DNA of 64,000 nt from Sphingopyxis sp. (GTDB lineage Bacteria; Pseudomonadota; Alphaproteobacteria; Sphingomonadales; Sphingomonadaceae). The notes beneath the pieces were generated by a model that saw only the letters and a list, made by a program, of their open reading frames with translations, had not been told where the DNA came from and did no database searches. Position 1 is the first letter of the stretch, and each line of letters opens with the position of its first letter. Made by a program: the position numbers and the translations under genes. Where the stretch lies: assembly GCA_002733865.1 (NCBI GenBank), contig NVXM01000037.1, positions 1-64,000 of the forward strand. Reading direction: 5' to 3'. This document shows positions 51,572 to 58,916 of this stretch, in pieces.

Positions 51572-52167
51572 CATTGCGCGACCGGCTCGAAAAAGCGCTG
51601 GTAAAAGGCCATGAAAATGACCTCGACCATCTGCTCTACAACGAGCGAGATCATATTGATGATCTCAAGATATTGCGCGATGCTGCGGTGCTGATCGCGG
51701 TCACTGATCGTCCCGATCCGGGCGTAATCTTTGTCCAGCGACCACGGCACATGCGCAATCATCCGGGGCAGGTCGCCTTTCCCGGTGGCAAGATCGATCC
51801 AGAAGACGATGACGCGATCGATGCGGCACTGCGTGAGGCCCATGAAGAAGTCGCACTCGAGCGCCGTCATGTCGATGTCATCGGCCTTACCGACAGTTTC
51901 CAGTCGGGCAGCGGCTACAATATACAGCCGGTATTGAGCGTGATCCCTCCCGATCTGCCCTTTGTCGCAGAGCCGAGCGAAGTCGAAAGCTGGTTTGAAG
52001 CACCGCTCGATTTCCTGCTCGACCCAAAAAACCGCGCCGTCCACGAAGGCACCTGGAACGGGCGCAAGCGGCATTATTACGAGATTTTCTGGCAGGACTA
52101 TCGTATCTGGGGGATTACCGCCGGCATTTTGAACAATCTCGGCAAGAGGCTCGGCTGGGAACCATGA
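51568..52167 (+). CDS. Nudix hydrolase, CoA pyrophosphatase type
   Basis: A 199-aa enzyme with the Nudix box GKIDPEDDDAIDAALREAHE followed by EVAL (G-x5-E-x7-REUxEExG variant) and the CoA-type extension MRNHPGQVAFPG before it, which marks NUDT7/8-like CoA diphosphatases. It would hydrolyse CoA or its derivatives to phosphopantetheine and 3',5'-ADP. The C-terminal W-G-I-T-A-G-I-L-N is typical. Overlaps DUF1285 and cca by 4 nt each. Confidence 0.9.
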   Translation: MTLRDRLEKALVKGHENDLDHLLYNERDHIDDLKILRDAAVLIAVTDRPDPGVIFVQRPRHMRNHPGQVAFPGGKIDPEDDDAIDAALREAHEEVALERRHVDVIGLTDSFQSGSGYNIQPVLSVIPPDLPFVAEPSEVESWFEAPLDFLLDPKNRAVHEGTWNGRKRHYYEIFWQDYRIWGITAGILNNLGKRLGWEP

Positions 52168-53354
52168 AACTGCCCCCATCAGACTGGACAGAAAGACGCG
52201 GCCTTGCAGCCCTGATTGCAGCGCTCGATGGACAAGCGCGTTTTGTCGGCGGAGCGGTTCGGGACAGCTTGCTCGGCGTTGCTGTAAAAGACGTGGATAT
52301 CGCGACGCCCTTGCTGCCCGACGATGTTATCAAGCGGCTCGAGGCAGCTGCAATCAAGGTCATCCCGACCGGCATCGACCATGGGACGGTCACCGCGATC
52401 CTGCCCGACGGGCCCGTCGAAATTACCACACTCCGCCGCGATGTATCGACCGACGGCCGCCGGGCCACGGTCGCATTCAGCGACGATTGGCGGGAAGATG
52501 CCGCGCGGCGCGACTTCACGATCAACGCGCTTTTCGCCGATCCGGAAACAATGGAGATTTTCGACTATTTCGGCGGCCTTGATGACCTGAAGCAGCGGCG
52601 GATACGTTTTATCGGTTCAGCTGCCGAGCGGATCGCAGAAGATCACCTCCGGATCATGCGCTACTTCCGCTTTCTGGCCCGCTTCGGGCAGGACGAGCTT
52701 GAAACCGAAGCCTTTCAGGCCTGCGTGGCAGCAGCGCCAAAGCTCAGGCAATTATCGCGGGAACGGATCGCCGATGAGCTGCTGAAATTGCTTGCTACCG
52801 ACGATCCCCGGCTTGCCATCGGCAAAATGCTGGACGGGAAGATTCTTGACCATATCGTGGCCGAGACGGACGATAAGGCAGCGCCCGTTCTGGACCGGCT
52901 GGTCAGCCGCGAACAGGCCCATAACATTGCGCCCAGCGCAATCCGGCGTTTGGTCGCCTTGCTGCCGAAAGACAGCGACACAAAAAGCACAATCGCCAAA
53001 AGCCTGAAGCTGTCAAAAAAAATGCAGCGAGCGATTGTCGAGCGCTGTCCCGAGCATGGCGCTATCAACATCCGCGCGCTTGCCTATCGCACCAGCGTCG
53101 AGACCGCCCGCGATATAGCTCTGCTCTTCGCCGACGATGATGCTTTGCCAGAAATGCTGGGCCACCTACGCAACTGGCAGCCGCCCGTTTTCCCGCTGAC
53201 CGGAGGCGACTTGATCCAGCGCGGCCTGAAACCCGGTCCGGTTGTAACCAGGACGCTCGCCACGATCGAACAGGCCTGGATCGACCATGATTTTCCAGAC
53301 GAAAATTGGGTGACCGAATTTGCCGACGGCCTTGATTTCAGCGGCCGGACATGA
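52164..53354 (+). CDS. cca: CCA-type tRNA nucleotidyltransferase
   Basis: A 396-aa class II nucleotidyltransferase: GGAVRDSLLGVAVKDVDIAT with the catalytic Asp-x-Asp, RRDFTINALFADP, and RIRFIGSAAERIAEDHLRIM-RYFRF for RNA and nucleotide contacts. It repairs or adds the 3'-CCA of tRNAs. The rest is helical tail. Last gene of the three-gene overlapping operon; acs follows 79 nt later. Confidence 0.93.
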   Translation: MKLPPSDWTERRGLAALIAALDGQARFVGGAVRDSLLGVAVKDVDIATPLLPDDVIKRLEAAAIKVIPTGIDHGTVTAILPDGPVEITTLRRDVSTDGRRATVAFSDDWREDAARRDFTINALFADPETMEIFDYFGGLDDLKQRRIRFIGSAAERIAEDHLRIMRYFRFLARFGQDELETEAFQACVAAAPKLRQLSRERIADELLKLLATDDPRLAIGKMLDGKILDHIVAETDDKAAPVLDRLVSREQAHNIAPSAIRRLVALLPKDSDTKSTIAKSLKLSKKMQRAIVERCPEHGAINIRALAYRTSVETARDIALLFADDDALPEMLGHLRNWQPPVFPLTGGDLIQRGLKPGPVVTRTLATIEQAWIDHDFPDENWVTEFADGLDFSGRT

Positions 53355-53433
53355 GCAAAGTCACGCAGAGAATCGAACGATAATGACGGGGCGATCACGA
53401 CCCTGTTGAACGAACAGACAAGAGAGGCAGCAA

Positions 53434-55389
53434 ATGACAGAGGCTCCGGACAAAAATAAACTGGTGGAAATGATCGCATCGCCCCGCCGCGATGACGACA
53501 CCCATTGCACCGCTGCAGACTATGACCGGCTGTACCGCGAAAGCATCGACGACCCCGACACATTCTGGTCCCGGCAGGCCGAACGACTGGACTGGCAAAA
53601 AACGCCCACCACAATAGCCAACTGGTCCTACGATCCGGTCTCTATCAAATGGTACGAAGACGGCGTGCTCAACATCTGCCACAACGCCGTCGATCGCCAT
53701 GTCGCGGCCGGCAAGGGCGACGACACGGCGCTGATTTTCGAACCCGACGATCCGAAATCGCCCGGTCGGACGATCAGCTATGCGGAGCTGCAGTCTGAAG
53801 TCATCACCATGGCCAATTGTCTCAAAAAGCTCGGCGTCAAAAAAGGCGACCGGGTCACCATCTACATGCCGATGATCCCGGAAGGCGCCTTTGCCATGCT
53901 CGCCTGCGCCCGCATTGGCGCGATTCACAGCGTGGTTTTTGGCGGCTTTTCGCCGGACGCCCTCGCTGGCCGGATCGAGGATTGCGACAGCAAGTTCGTG
54001 ATCTGCGCCGATGCCGGCCGCCGCGGTGGCAAGCCGGTCCCGCTCAAGACCAATATTGACGCTGCGCTGGAAAAAGTCGCCGTCGATGCCGTGCTGGTGA
54101 TCAACCATACGGACAGCGATGTCATCATGACCGAAGGACGCGACCACTGGTATCATGAGCTCAAGACCGATGTCCCGGATGACTGCCCTTGCGAGCCGAT
54201 GAACGCAGAGGATCCGCTGTTCATTCTCTATACGTCGGGCTCGACCGGCAAGCCGAAGGGCGTGCTTCACACCACCGGCGGCTATGCCGTCTGGGTAGCG
54301 ACCACCTTTCACTATGTCTTCGATTACCAGCCCGGCGAGGTCTTCTGGTGCTCGGCCGATATCGGCTGGGTCACGGGCCACAGCTATATCGTCTACGGTC
54401 CGCTGATCAATGGTGCGACCCAGGTCATGTTCGAGGGCGTCCCCAACTATCCGGATTTCGGTCGTTTCTGGGAAGTGGTCGCAAAGCACAAGGTCAATAT
54501 TTTCTATACGGCCCCTACCGCAATCCGCGCGCTAATGCGCGAAGGCGATGGTCCGGTGAAGGCGCACGACCGTTCCTCGCTCCGCCTGCTCGGCACGGTC
54601 GGTGAACCGATCAATCCGGAAGCCTGGCGCTGGTATTATGACGTGGTTGGCGATGGCAAATCGCCGATCATCGACACATGGTGGCAGACTGAAACCGGCG
54701 GCATCATGATCACCACCCTGCCCGGTGCGCATGGCATGAAACCGGGCAGCGCCGGCAAGCCCTTTTTCGGTATCCAGCCGCAGCTGGTCGATGGCGACGG
54801 CAAGATTCTGGAAGGCGCCACCGACGGCAATCTGTGCATCACCGCCAGCTGGCCGGGACAGGCGCGCAGCGTCTATGGCGACCATGAACGTTTCATCCAG
54901 ACGTATTTCACCACCTACAAGGGCAAATATTTCACCGGCGACGGCTGCAAGCGCGACGCCGATGACTATTACTGGATCACCGGCCGGGTCGATGATGTCA
55001 TCAATGTCTCGGGCCACCGCATGGGCACGGCAGAAGTCGAATCCGCTCTGGTCTCCCACCCCAAGGTCGCCGAGGCGGCAGTGGTTGGCTATCCCCACGA
55101 TATCAAGGGACAGGGCATCTACTGCTATGTCACTCTGAACGCGGGCGAGGAGCATAGCGACGAAATGGTCGACGAACTGCGCGGCCATGTCCGCAAGGAA
55201 ATCGGGCCGATCGCCACGCCCGACCATTTGCATCTGACGCCTGCCCTACCGAAAACCCGTTCCGGCAAGATAATGCGCCGCATCCTGCGCAAGATCGCCG
55301 AAAATGACCATGGCACGCTGGGCGACACATCGACGCTCGCCGATCCCGATGTCGTCGATTCGCTGGTCGAAGGGCGGCTGAACAAGTAG
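53434..55389 (+). CDS. acs: Acetyl-CoA synthetase
   Basis: A 651-aa AMP-forming enzyme, full length for Acs. Landmarks are W-Y-E-D-G-V near residue 70, the phosphate-binding loop LYTSGSTGKPKGVLHTTGGY, WWQTETGG for the acetate pocket with Trp, and the acetylatable lysine in LPKTRSGKIMRRILRK at the C-terminus. It activates acetate with ATP and CoA. A symporter pair of the acetate-uptake type follows within 3 kb, so uptake and activation are next to each other. A strong ribosome binding site (AGAGAGG) precedes the start. Confidence 0.97.
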   Translation: MTEAPDKNKLVEMIASPRRDDDTHCTAADYDRLYRESIDDPDTFWSRQAERLDWQKTPTTIANWSYDPVSIKWYEDGVLNICHNAVDRHVAAGKGDDTALIFEPDDPKSPGRTISYAELQSEVITMANCLKKLGVKKGDRVTIYMPMIPEGAFAMLACARIGAIHSVVFGGFSPDALAGRIEDCDSKFVICADAGRRGGKPVPLKTNIDAALEKVAVDAVLVINHTDSDVIMTEGRDHWYHELKTDVPDDCPCEPMNAEDPLFILYTSGSTGKPKGVLHTTGGYAVWVATTFHYVFDYQPGEVFWCSADIGWVTGHSYIVYGPLINGATQVMFEGVPNYPDFGRFWEVVAKHKVNIFYTAPTAIRALMREGDGPVKAHDRSSLRLLGTVGEPINPEAWRWYYDVVGDGKSPIIDTWWQTETGGIMITTLPGAHGMKPGSAGKPFFGIQPQLVDGDGKILEGATDGNLCITASWPGQARSVYGDHERFIQTYFTTYKGKYFTGDGCKRDADDYYWITGRVDDVINVSGHRMGTAEVESALVSHPKVAEAAVVGYPHDIKGQGIYCYVTLNAGEEHSDEMVDELRGHVRKEIGPIATPDHLHLTPALPKTRSGKIMRRILRKIAENDHGTLGDTSTLADPDVVDSLVEGRLNK

Positions 55390-55399
55390 CGGTGTAACT

Positions 55400-55478
55400 G
55401 TGCTCCGCACTCGATGCGGAGCTCTGGAGGCAAGAGCGGCTCCCCGCAGCACAGAGCTCCGCATCAAGTGCGGAGCAC
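55400..55478. repeat. Palindromic intergenic repeat, 27-nt arms
   Basis: The arms at 55400-55426 and 55452-55478 are inverted copies with a single mismatch, around a 25-nt spacer. It lies 11 nt after the acs stop. The G+C-rich stem could fold in RNA and stop transcription, or be a mobile palindromic element; a second palindrome follows immediately. Confidence 0.7.
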
Positions 55479-55486
55479 ATCAAGTG

Positions 55487-55566
55487 TGCCTGCGAAGGCA
55501 GGCATCCATCTCCCGCCGGTTCCGCCTGGCGCATTCGGGAGATGGGCCCCTGCCTGCGCAGGGGCA
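55487..55566. repeat. Second palindromic intergenic repeat
   Basis: An outer inverted repeat (CATCTCCCG at 55507-55515 and CGGGAGATG at 55536-55544) is framed by two small self-complementary units, TGCCTGCGAAGGCAGGCA (55487-55504) and CCCCTGCCTGCGCAGGGG (55547-55564). Units of this shape recur widely in sphingomonad genomes. It abuts the stop of the nitroreductase gene. Confidence 0.65.
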
Positions 55567-55578
55567 CGCGAGCCTTAT

Positions 55579-56256
55579 CTACCCCTCAAACCCCACAAAC
55601 ACCGCTGCCTCATCCACCGACTTGCGCGTCGACACCACCGCATTGGCCGGGAAATCGTCATCCGGCCAGCCCAGCGCGATGCTCTTCATGATAACCTGAT
55701 CATCGGCGATCCCGGCATGTTCGCGGACCACGGGTGACTGCATGATGCCCTGGCTGTTGATCACCGTGCCAAGCCCGCGCGACCAGGCCGCGTTGACCAG
55801 CGCCGTCGCCACCGCGCCGCAGTCGAAGGGTGTGTCATCGCTGCCGTCGACCGCGCGGTCATAGGTGATGATCACGCAGACCGGAGCATCGAACTGGCGA
55901 AAGCCGCGCATCACCCAGTCCTGCCGCGCCGCCTTGTCATCGCGCTCGATCCCCATCGCCGAAAACAGCTGCTTCGCCACCCCGATCTGCCGCTCGCGAT
56001 GCGCGCCAGCAAAAGCCTCCCCGGTGCGAAACTCTCGGGACTGCGGCACACCCGCCAGCATCCGCTCGGTATTGCCTGCCCGGATTTTCTCCAGCGGCTC
56101 ACCGGTGATCACATAGAAATTATAGGGCTGCGTATTCATCGACGAAGGCGCGCGCATTGCCAGTTTCAGGATTTCCTCGATCAGCTGCCTCGGCACCGGG
56201 TCCGGCTTATATCCGCGAATGCTGCGGCGGCCGAAGACAACTTCATCAAACTGCAT
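55579..56256 (-). CDS. Nitroreductase-family FMN oxidoreductase
   Basis: A 225-aa member of the nitroreductase family: FGRRSIRGYKPDPVP with the FMN-phosphate arginines, MRAPSSMNTQPYNFYVITG as the FMN loop, and C-terminal IALGWPDDDFPANAV. It reduces nitro compounds or quinones with NAD(P)H; the physiological substrate is unknown. ATG 56256 has GGAG just upstream. Confidence 0.92.
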   Translation of the reverse strand: MQFDEVVFGRRSIRGYKPDPVPRQLIEEILKLAMRAPSSMNTQPYNFYVITGEPLEKIRAGNTERMLAGVPQSREFRTGEAFAGAHRERQIGVAKQLFSAMGIERDDKAARQDWVMRGFRQFDAPVCVIITYDRAVDGSDDTPFDCGAVATALVNAAWSRGLGTVINSQGIMQSPVVREHAGIADDQVIMKSIALGWPDDDFPANAVVSTRKSVDEAAVFVGFEG

Positions 56257-56390
56257 GTGAGGCTCCATTTATGAATGTCCGTCGGAGCTAGCGGACAAAA
56301 GGCTCTCTGCAAAGCCCGCTATTGCCAGCGGTCGAACGTGCCGGATTCTAATTGGGTGCACGCCCCCGATAATCTGCTAGGCCGGAATAT

Positions 56391-56570
56391 ATGAAAGACC
56401 ATTTCGAACGCCACAAGCAGCCCTGGACCAGCGAAGAGATCCAGAAGCTGCACGCTTTTGCCAAAAAGGGCATGACCCTCAAGGCCATTTCCAAGGCGCT
56501 CACCCGCAGCGAGGAATCGATCCGCACAAGGACCAAGCTGGACAAGATCAAGATCGCCAAGAAACGCTGA
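56391..56570 (+). CDS. Small SANT/Myb-like or HTH DNA-binding-type protein
   Basis: A 59-aa basic protein (MKDHFERHKQPWTSEEIQKL then HAFAKKGMTLKAISKALTR, SEESIRTRTKLDKIKIAKKR). The W-T-x-E-E-I-x-x-L start and the following two helices resemble a SANT/Myb-type or recombinase-like HTH domain found in small phage-like and alphaproteobacterial proteins. Function unknown. No clear ribosome binding site; the frame is short but codon use and the helical pattern look real. Confidence 0.6.
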   Translation: MKDHFERHKQPWTSEEIQKLHAFAKKGMTLKAISKALTRSEESIRTRTKLDKIKIAKKR

Positions 56571-56601
56571 ACTCGCCTGCGGCTGGCGGGATAGCCTCAA
56601 C

Positions 56602-58362
56602 CTAATCTGAACTTCGAGGCACCCGGATCTTGTCGACCAGCCAGGCAATCTCTCTCGGCGGCGCGCTGGTAAACCGTGCGACCGCAATCGCCACTGCAAA
56701 ATTCAGCAGCATCCCGATCACACCAATCCCCTCGGGTGAAATGCCAAACAGCCAGTTCGCCGCAACATTGCTCTCCGGCGACCAGAGCTTGAACCAGCCG
56801 ATATAGAGGAAGGTGAAGCTTAGACCGATCACCATCCCGGCAATCGCGCCCTCGCGGTTCATCCGCTTGGAGAAAATGCCCATGAAGATCGCCGGGAACA
56901 GCGAAGCTGCGGCCAGACCGAAAGCAAAGGCAACGACCTGCGCGACCCAGCCGGGCGGGTAGATGCCGAGATAGCCGGCCACGACAATTGCGGCGGTCGC
57001 CGCCAGCCGCGCGGCCAGCAATTCTCCCTTCTCGGTAATCTGCGGCCGGAAGGTGCTCTTCAGCAGGTCATGACTGATCGACGAGCTGATCACCAGCAGC
57101 AGTCCTGCCGCCGTCGACAGCGCCGCCGCCAGCCCGCCTGCAGCGACCAGCGCAATCACCCAACCGGGCAGATTGGCAATCTCCGGATTGGCCAGAACCA
57201 TGATATCGCGGTCGACATAGACTTCGTTGCCATTGTCATCCGCCGCTTCGTTTGAGACCAGCCGCTCGCCGCTGGGGCCGGTGCTGTCCGCAAACACCGG
57301 CGCACCCTGAAACGGATCGCCCTTGCCCAGCTGCATCTGGCCGTCGCCATTCTTGTCGCGCCAGGCGATCAGGTCGTTGCTTTCCCAATTCTTGAACCAT
57401 TCCGGTGCCTGAGAATATTCGACATTGTTGACGCTATCGATGAAATTGAGCCGGGCAAAGGCCCCGACGGCGGGCGCGGTCGTGTAGAGCAAGGCGATAA
57501 ACACCAGCGCCCAGCCTGCCGACTTGCGGGCGTCTGACGCTTTCGGAACGGTGAAGAAGCGCACGATGACATGCGGCAGGCCCGCCGTCCCGACCATCAG
57601 TGCCAGCGTGATGCAAAAGACATCAATCGTCGATTTTTCGCCGCTGGTATAGGCGGCAAAGCCCATGTCCTGCAGCACCAGATCCAGCTTCTGCAGCACA
57701 TAGAGACCCGAGCCGTCATTGACCGTCGAGCCCAGCCCCAGTTGCGGCACCGGATTGCCTGTGATCAGAAAACTGATGAAAAAAGCCGGCACCATATAGG
57801 CGAAGATCAGCACACAATATTGTGCGACCTGCGTGTAGGTCACGCCCTTCATCCCGCCGAGCACCGCATAGACAAAGACGATCGCCATGCCGATGATCAC
57901 GCCGAGATTGATCGGCACATCGAGAAAGCGGGAAAAGACGATGCCGACACCGCGCATTTGCCCGGCAATATAGGTGAAACTGATAAAGATCAGGCAGATC
58001 ACCGCGACCACCCGGGCGGCTTTCGAATAATAACGCGTGCCGATAAAATCCGGCACGGTGAACTGGCCGAACTTGCGCAGATAGGGCGCCAGCAGAAGCG
58101 CCAGCAGCACATATCCCCCGGTCCAGCCCATCAGATAGACCGAGCCGTCATAGCCGGAGAAAGCGATGATCCCGGCCATCGAGATAAAACTCGCCGCCGA
58201 CATCCAGTCGGCTGCGGTCGCCATGCCGTTGACCACCGGATTGACGCCGCCGCCGGCCACATAAAATTCGCTGGTCGAGCCCGCGCGCGAGGCAATGGCG
58301 ATACCGATATAGAGCGCGAACGAAAGACCGACGAACAGATAGATAAGCGTCTGGGTCGCCAT
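56602..58362 (-). CDS. actP: Sodium:solute symporter, VC_2705/ActP type
   Basis: A 586-aa SSS-family permease with about 13 membrane helices (for instance VNPVVNGMATAADWMSAASF, PHVIVRFFTVPKASDARKSA). It belongs to the VC_2705-type group that pairs with a DUF4212 subunit and imports acetate or other short-chain acids with sodium. A large loop, residues about 320-390, carries D-K-N-G-D-G-Q-M-Q (near residue 334), an EF-hand-like calcium loop. The symbol actP is used loosely; the subunit pairing suggests the two-component subtype. It follows its partner by 9 nt. Confidence 0.88.
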   Translation of the reverse strand: MATQTLIYLFVGLSFALYIGIAIASRAGSTSEFYVAGGGVNPVVNGMATAADWMSAASFISMAGIIAFSGYDGSVYLMGWTGGYVLLALLLAPYLRKFGQFTVPDFIGTRYYSKAARVVAVICLIFISFTYIAGQMRGVGIVFSRFLDVPINLGVIIGMAIVFVYAVLGGMKGVTYTQVAQYCVLIFAYMVPAFFISFLITGNPVPQLGLGSTVNDGSGLYVLQKLDLVLQDMGFAAYTSGEKSTIDVFCITLALMVGTAGLPHVIVRFFTVPKASDARKSAGWALVFIALLYTTAPAVGAFARLNFIDSVNNVEYSQAPEWFKNWESNDLIAWRDKNGDGQMQLGKGDPFQGAPVFADSTGPSGERLVSNEAADDNGNEVYVDRDIMVLANPEIANLPGWVIALVAAGGLAAALSTAAGLLLVISSSISHDLLKSTFRPQITEKGELLAARLAATAAIVVAGYLGIYPPGWVAQVVAFAFGLAAASLFPAIFMGIFSKRMNREGAIAGMVIGLSFTFLYIGWFKLWSPESNVAANWLFGISPEGIGVIGMLLNFAVAIAVARFTSAPPREIAWLVDKIRVPRSSD

Positions 58363-58371
58363 CAGCCGCGC

Positions 58372-58665
58372 TCAGTCATCGAGATCATATTGCCGCTCGA
58401 TCCGCTTCATCCGGACGCTGTAGAAGACGATCAGCAGGATGAAGACATAGATCGACCCCTGCTGCGCAAACCAGAAGCCCAGCGGATAACCGGCAATAGA
58501 AAATTGATCGAGAAAATCGCGAAACAGGATGCCCGCGCCGAAGGAAACGACAAACCAGATACTCATCAGCGTGCACAGCAAGCGGATATTCTGCGACCAA
58601 TAGGCCGTTTCATTGACGCTGGTCGCGCCGTCCTTCTCGAACCCTTCCGGCTTATTGTCGGACAT
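58372..58665 (-). CDS. DUF4212 small subunit of the sodium symporter
   Basis: A 97-aa protein with two membrane helices (LLCTLMSIWFVVSFGAGILF; FPQQGSIYVFILLIVFYS-like segment near residue 70), conserved in DUF4212. It is the small partner of VC_2705-type symporters. ATG 58665 has GGGGAGG about 5 nt upstream and is preferred over a longer frame. Cotranscribed with the permease at 56602. Confidence 0.9.
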   Translation of the reverse strand: MSDNKPEGFEKDGATSVNETAYWSQNIRLLCTLMSIWFVVSFGAGILFRDFLDQFSIAGYPLGFWFAQQGSIYVFILLIVFYSVRMKRIERQYDLDD

Positions 58666-58742
58666 CGGCCTCCCCCTTTTTCTGCTCTTGCCGGTCAAGC
58701 TAGGGGGTAAGGCCGGATTGCGCAAACATGTTTTGTGGTTGG

Positions 58743-58908
58743 ACACCCTCTCCCGTGAGGGAGAGGGATGTGGAGACTTGGCAACTTGTTGCCTAGTCGG
58801 AGCTGGGTGAGGGTGTACGAAACTAAAGAGGGCAGAACACCCTCATCCAAGTCCGCCTAATCCGCTTCGCAAATAAGGCTTCCTATCCTTCTCCCTCACG
58901 GGAGAAGG
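58743..58908. repeat. Composite palindromic repeat before parC
   Basis: Two related palindromes: CCCTCTCCC/GGGAGAGGG (58746-58754, 58759-58767) nested in an ACACCCTC/GAGGGTGT pair (58743-58750, 58809-58816), and CCTTCTCCC/GGGAGAAGG (58887-58895, 58900-58908) preceded by another CACCCTCATCC at about 58838. It fills the gap between the DUF4212 start and the parC stop, as a repeat element would. Confidence 0.65.
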
Positions 58909-58916
58909 AACGCATT

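Noticed and set aside
53395..54489. Open frame of 364 codons on the minus strand across acs
   Set aside because: Antisense shadow of acs; no family similarity.
57571..58710. Open frame of 379 codons on the plus strand across the symporter pair
   Set aside because: Antisense to two well-supported membrane proteins; the translation is very rich in His, Arg and Asp with no hydrophobic core.
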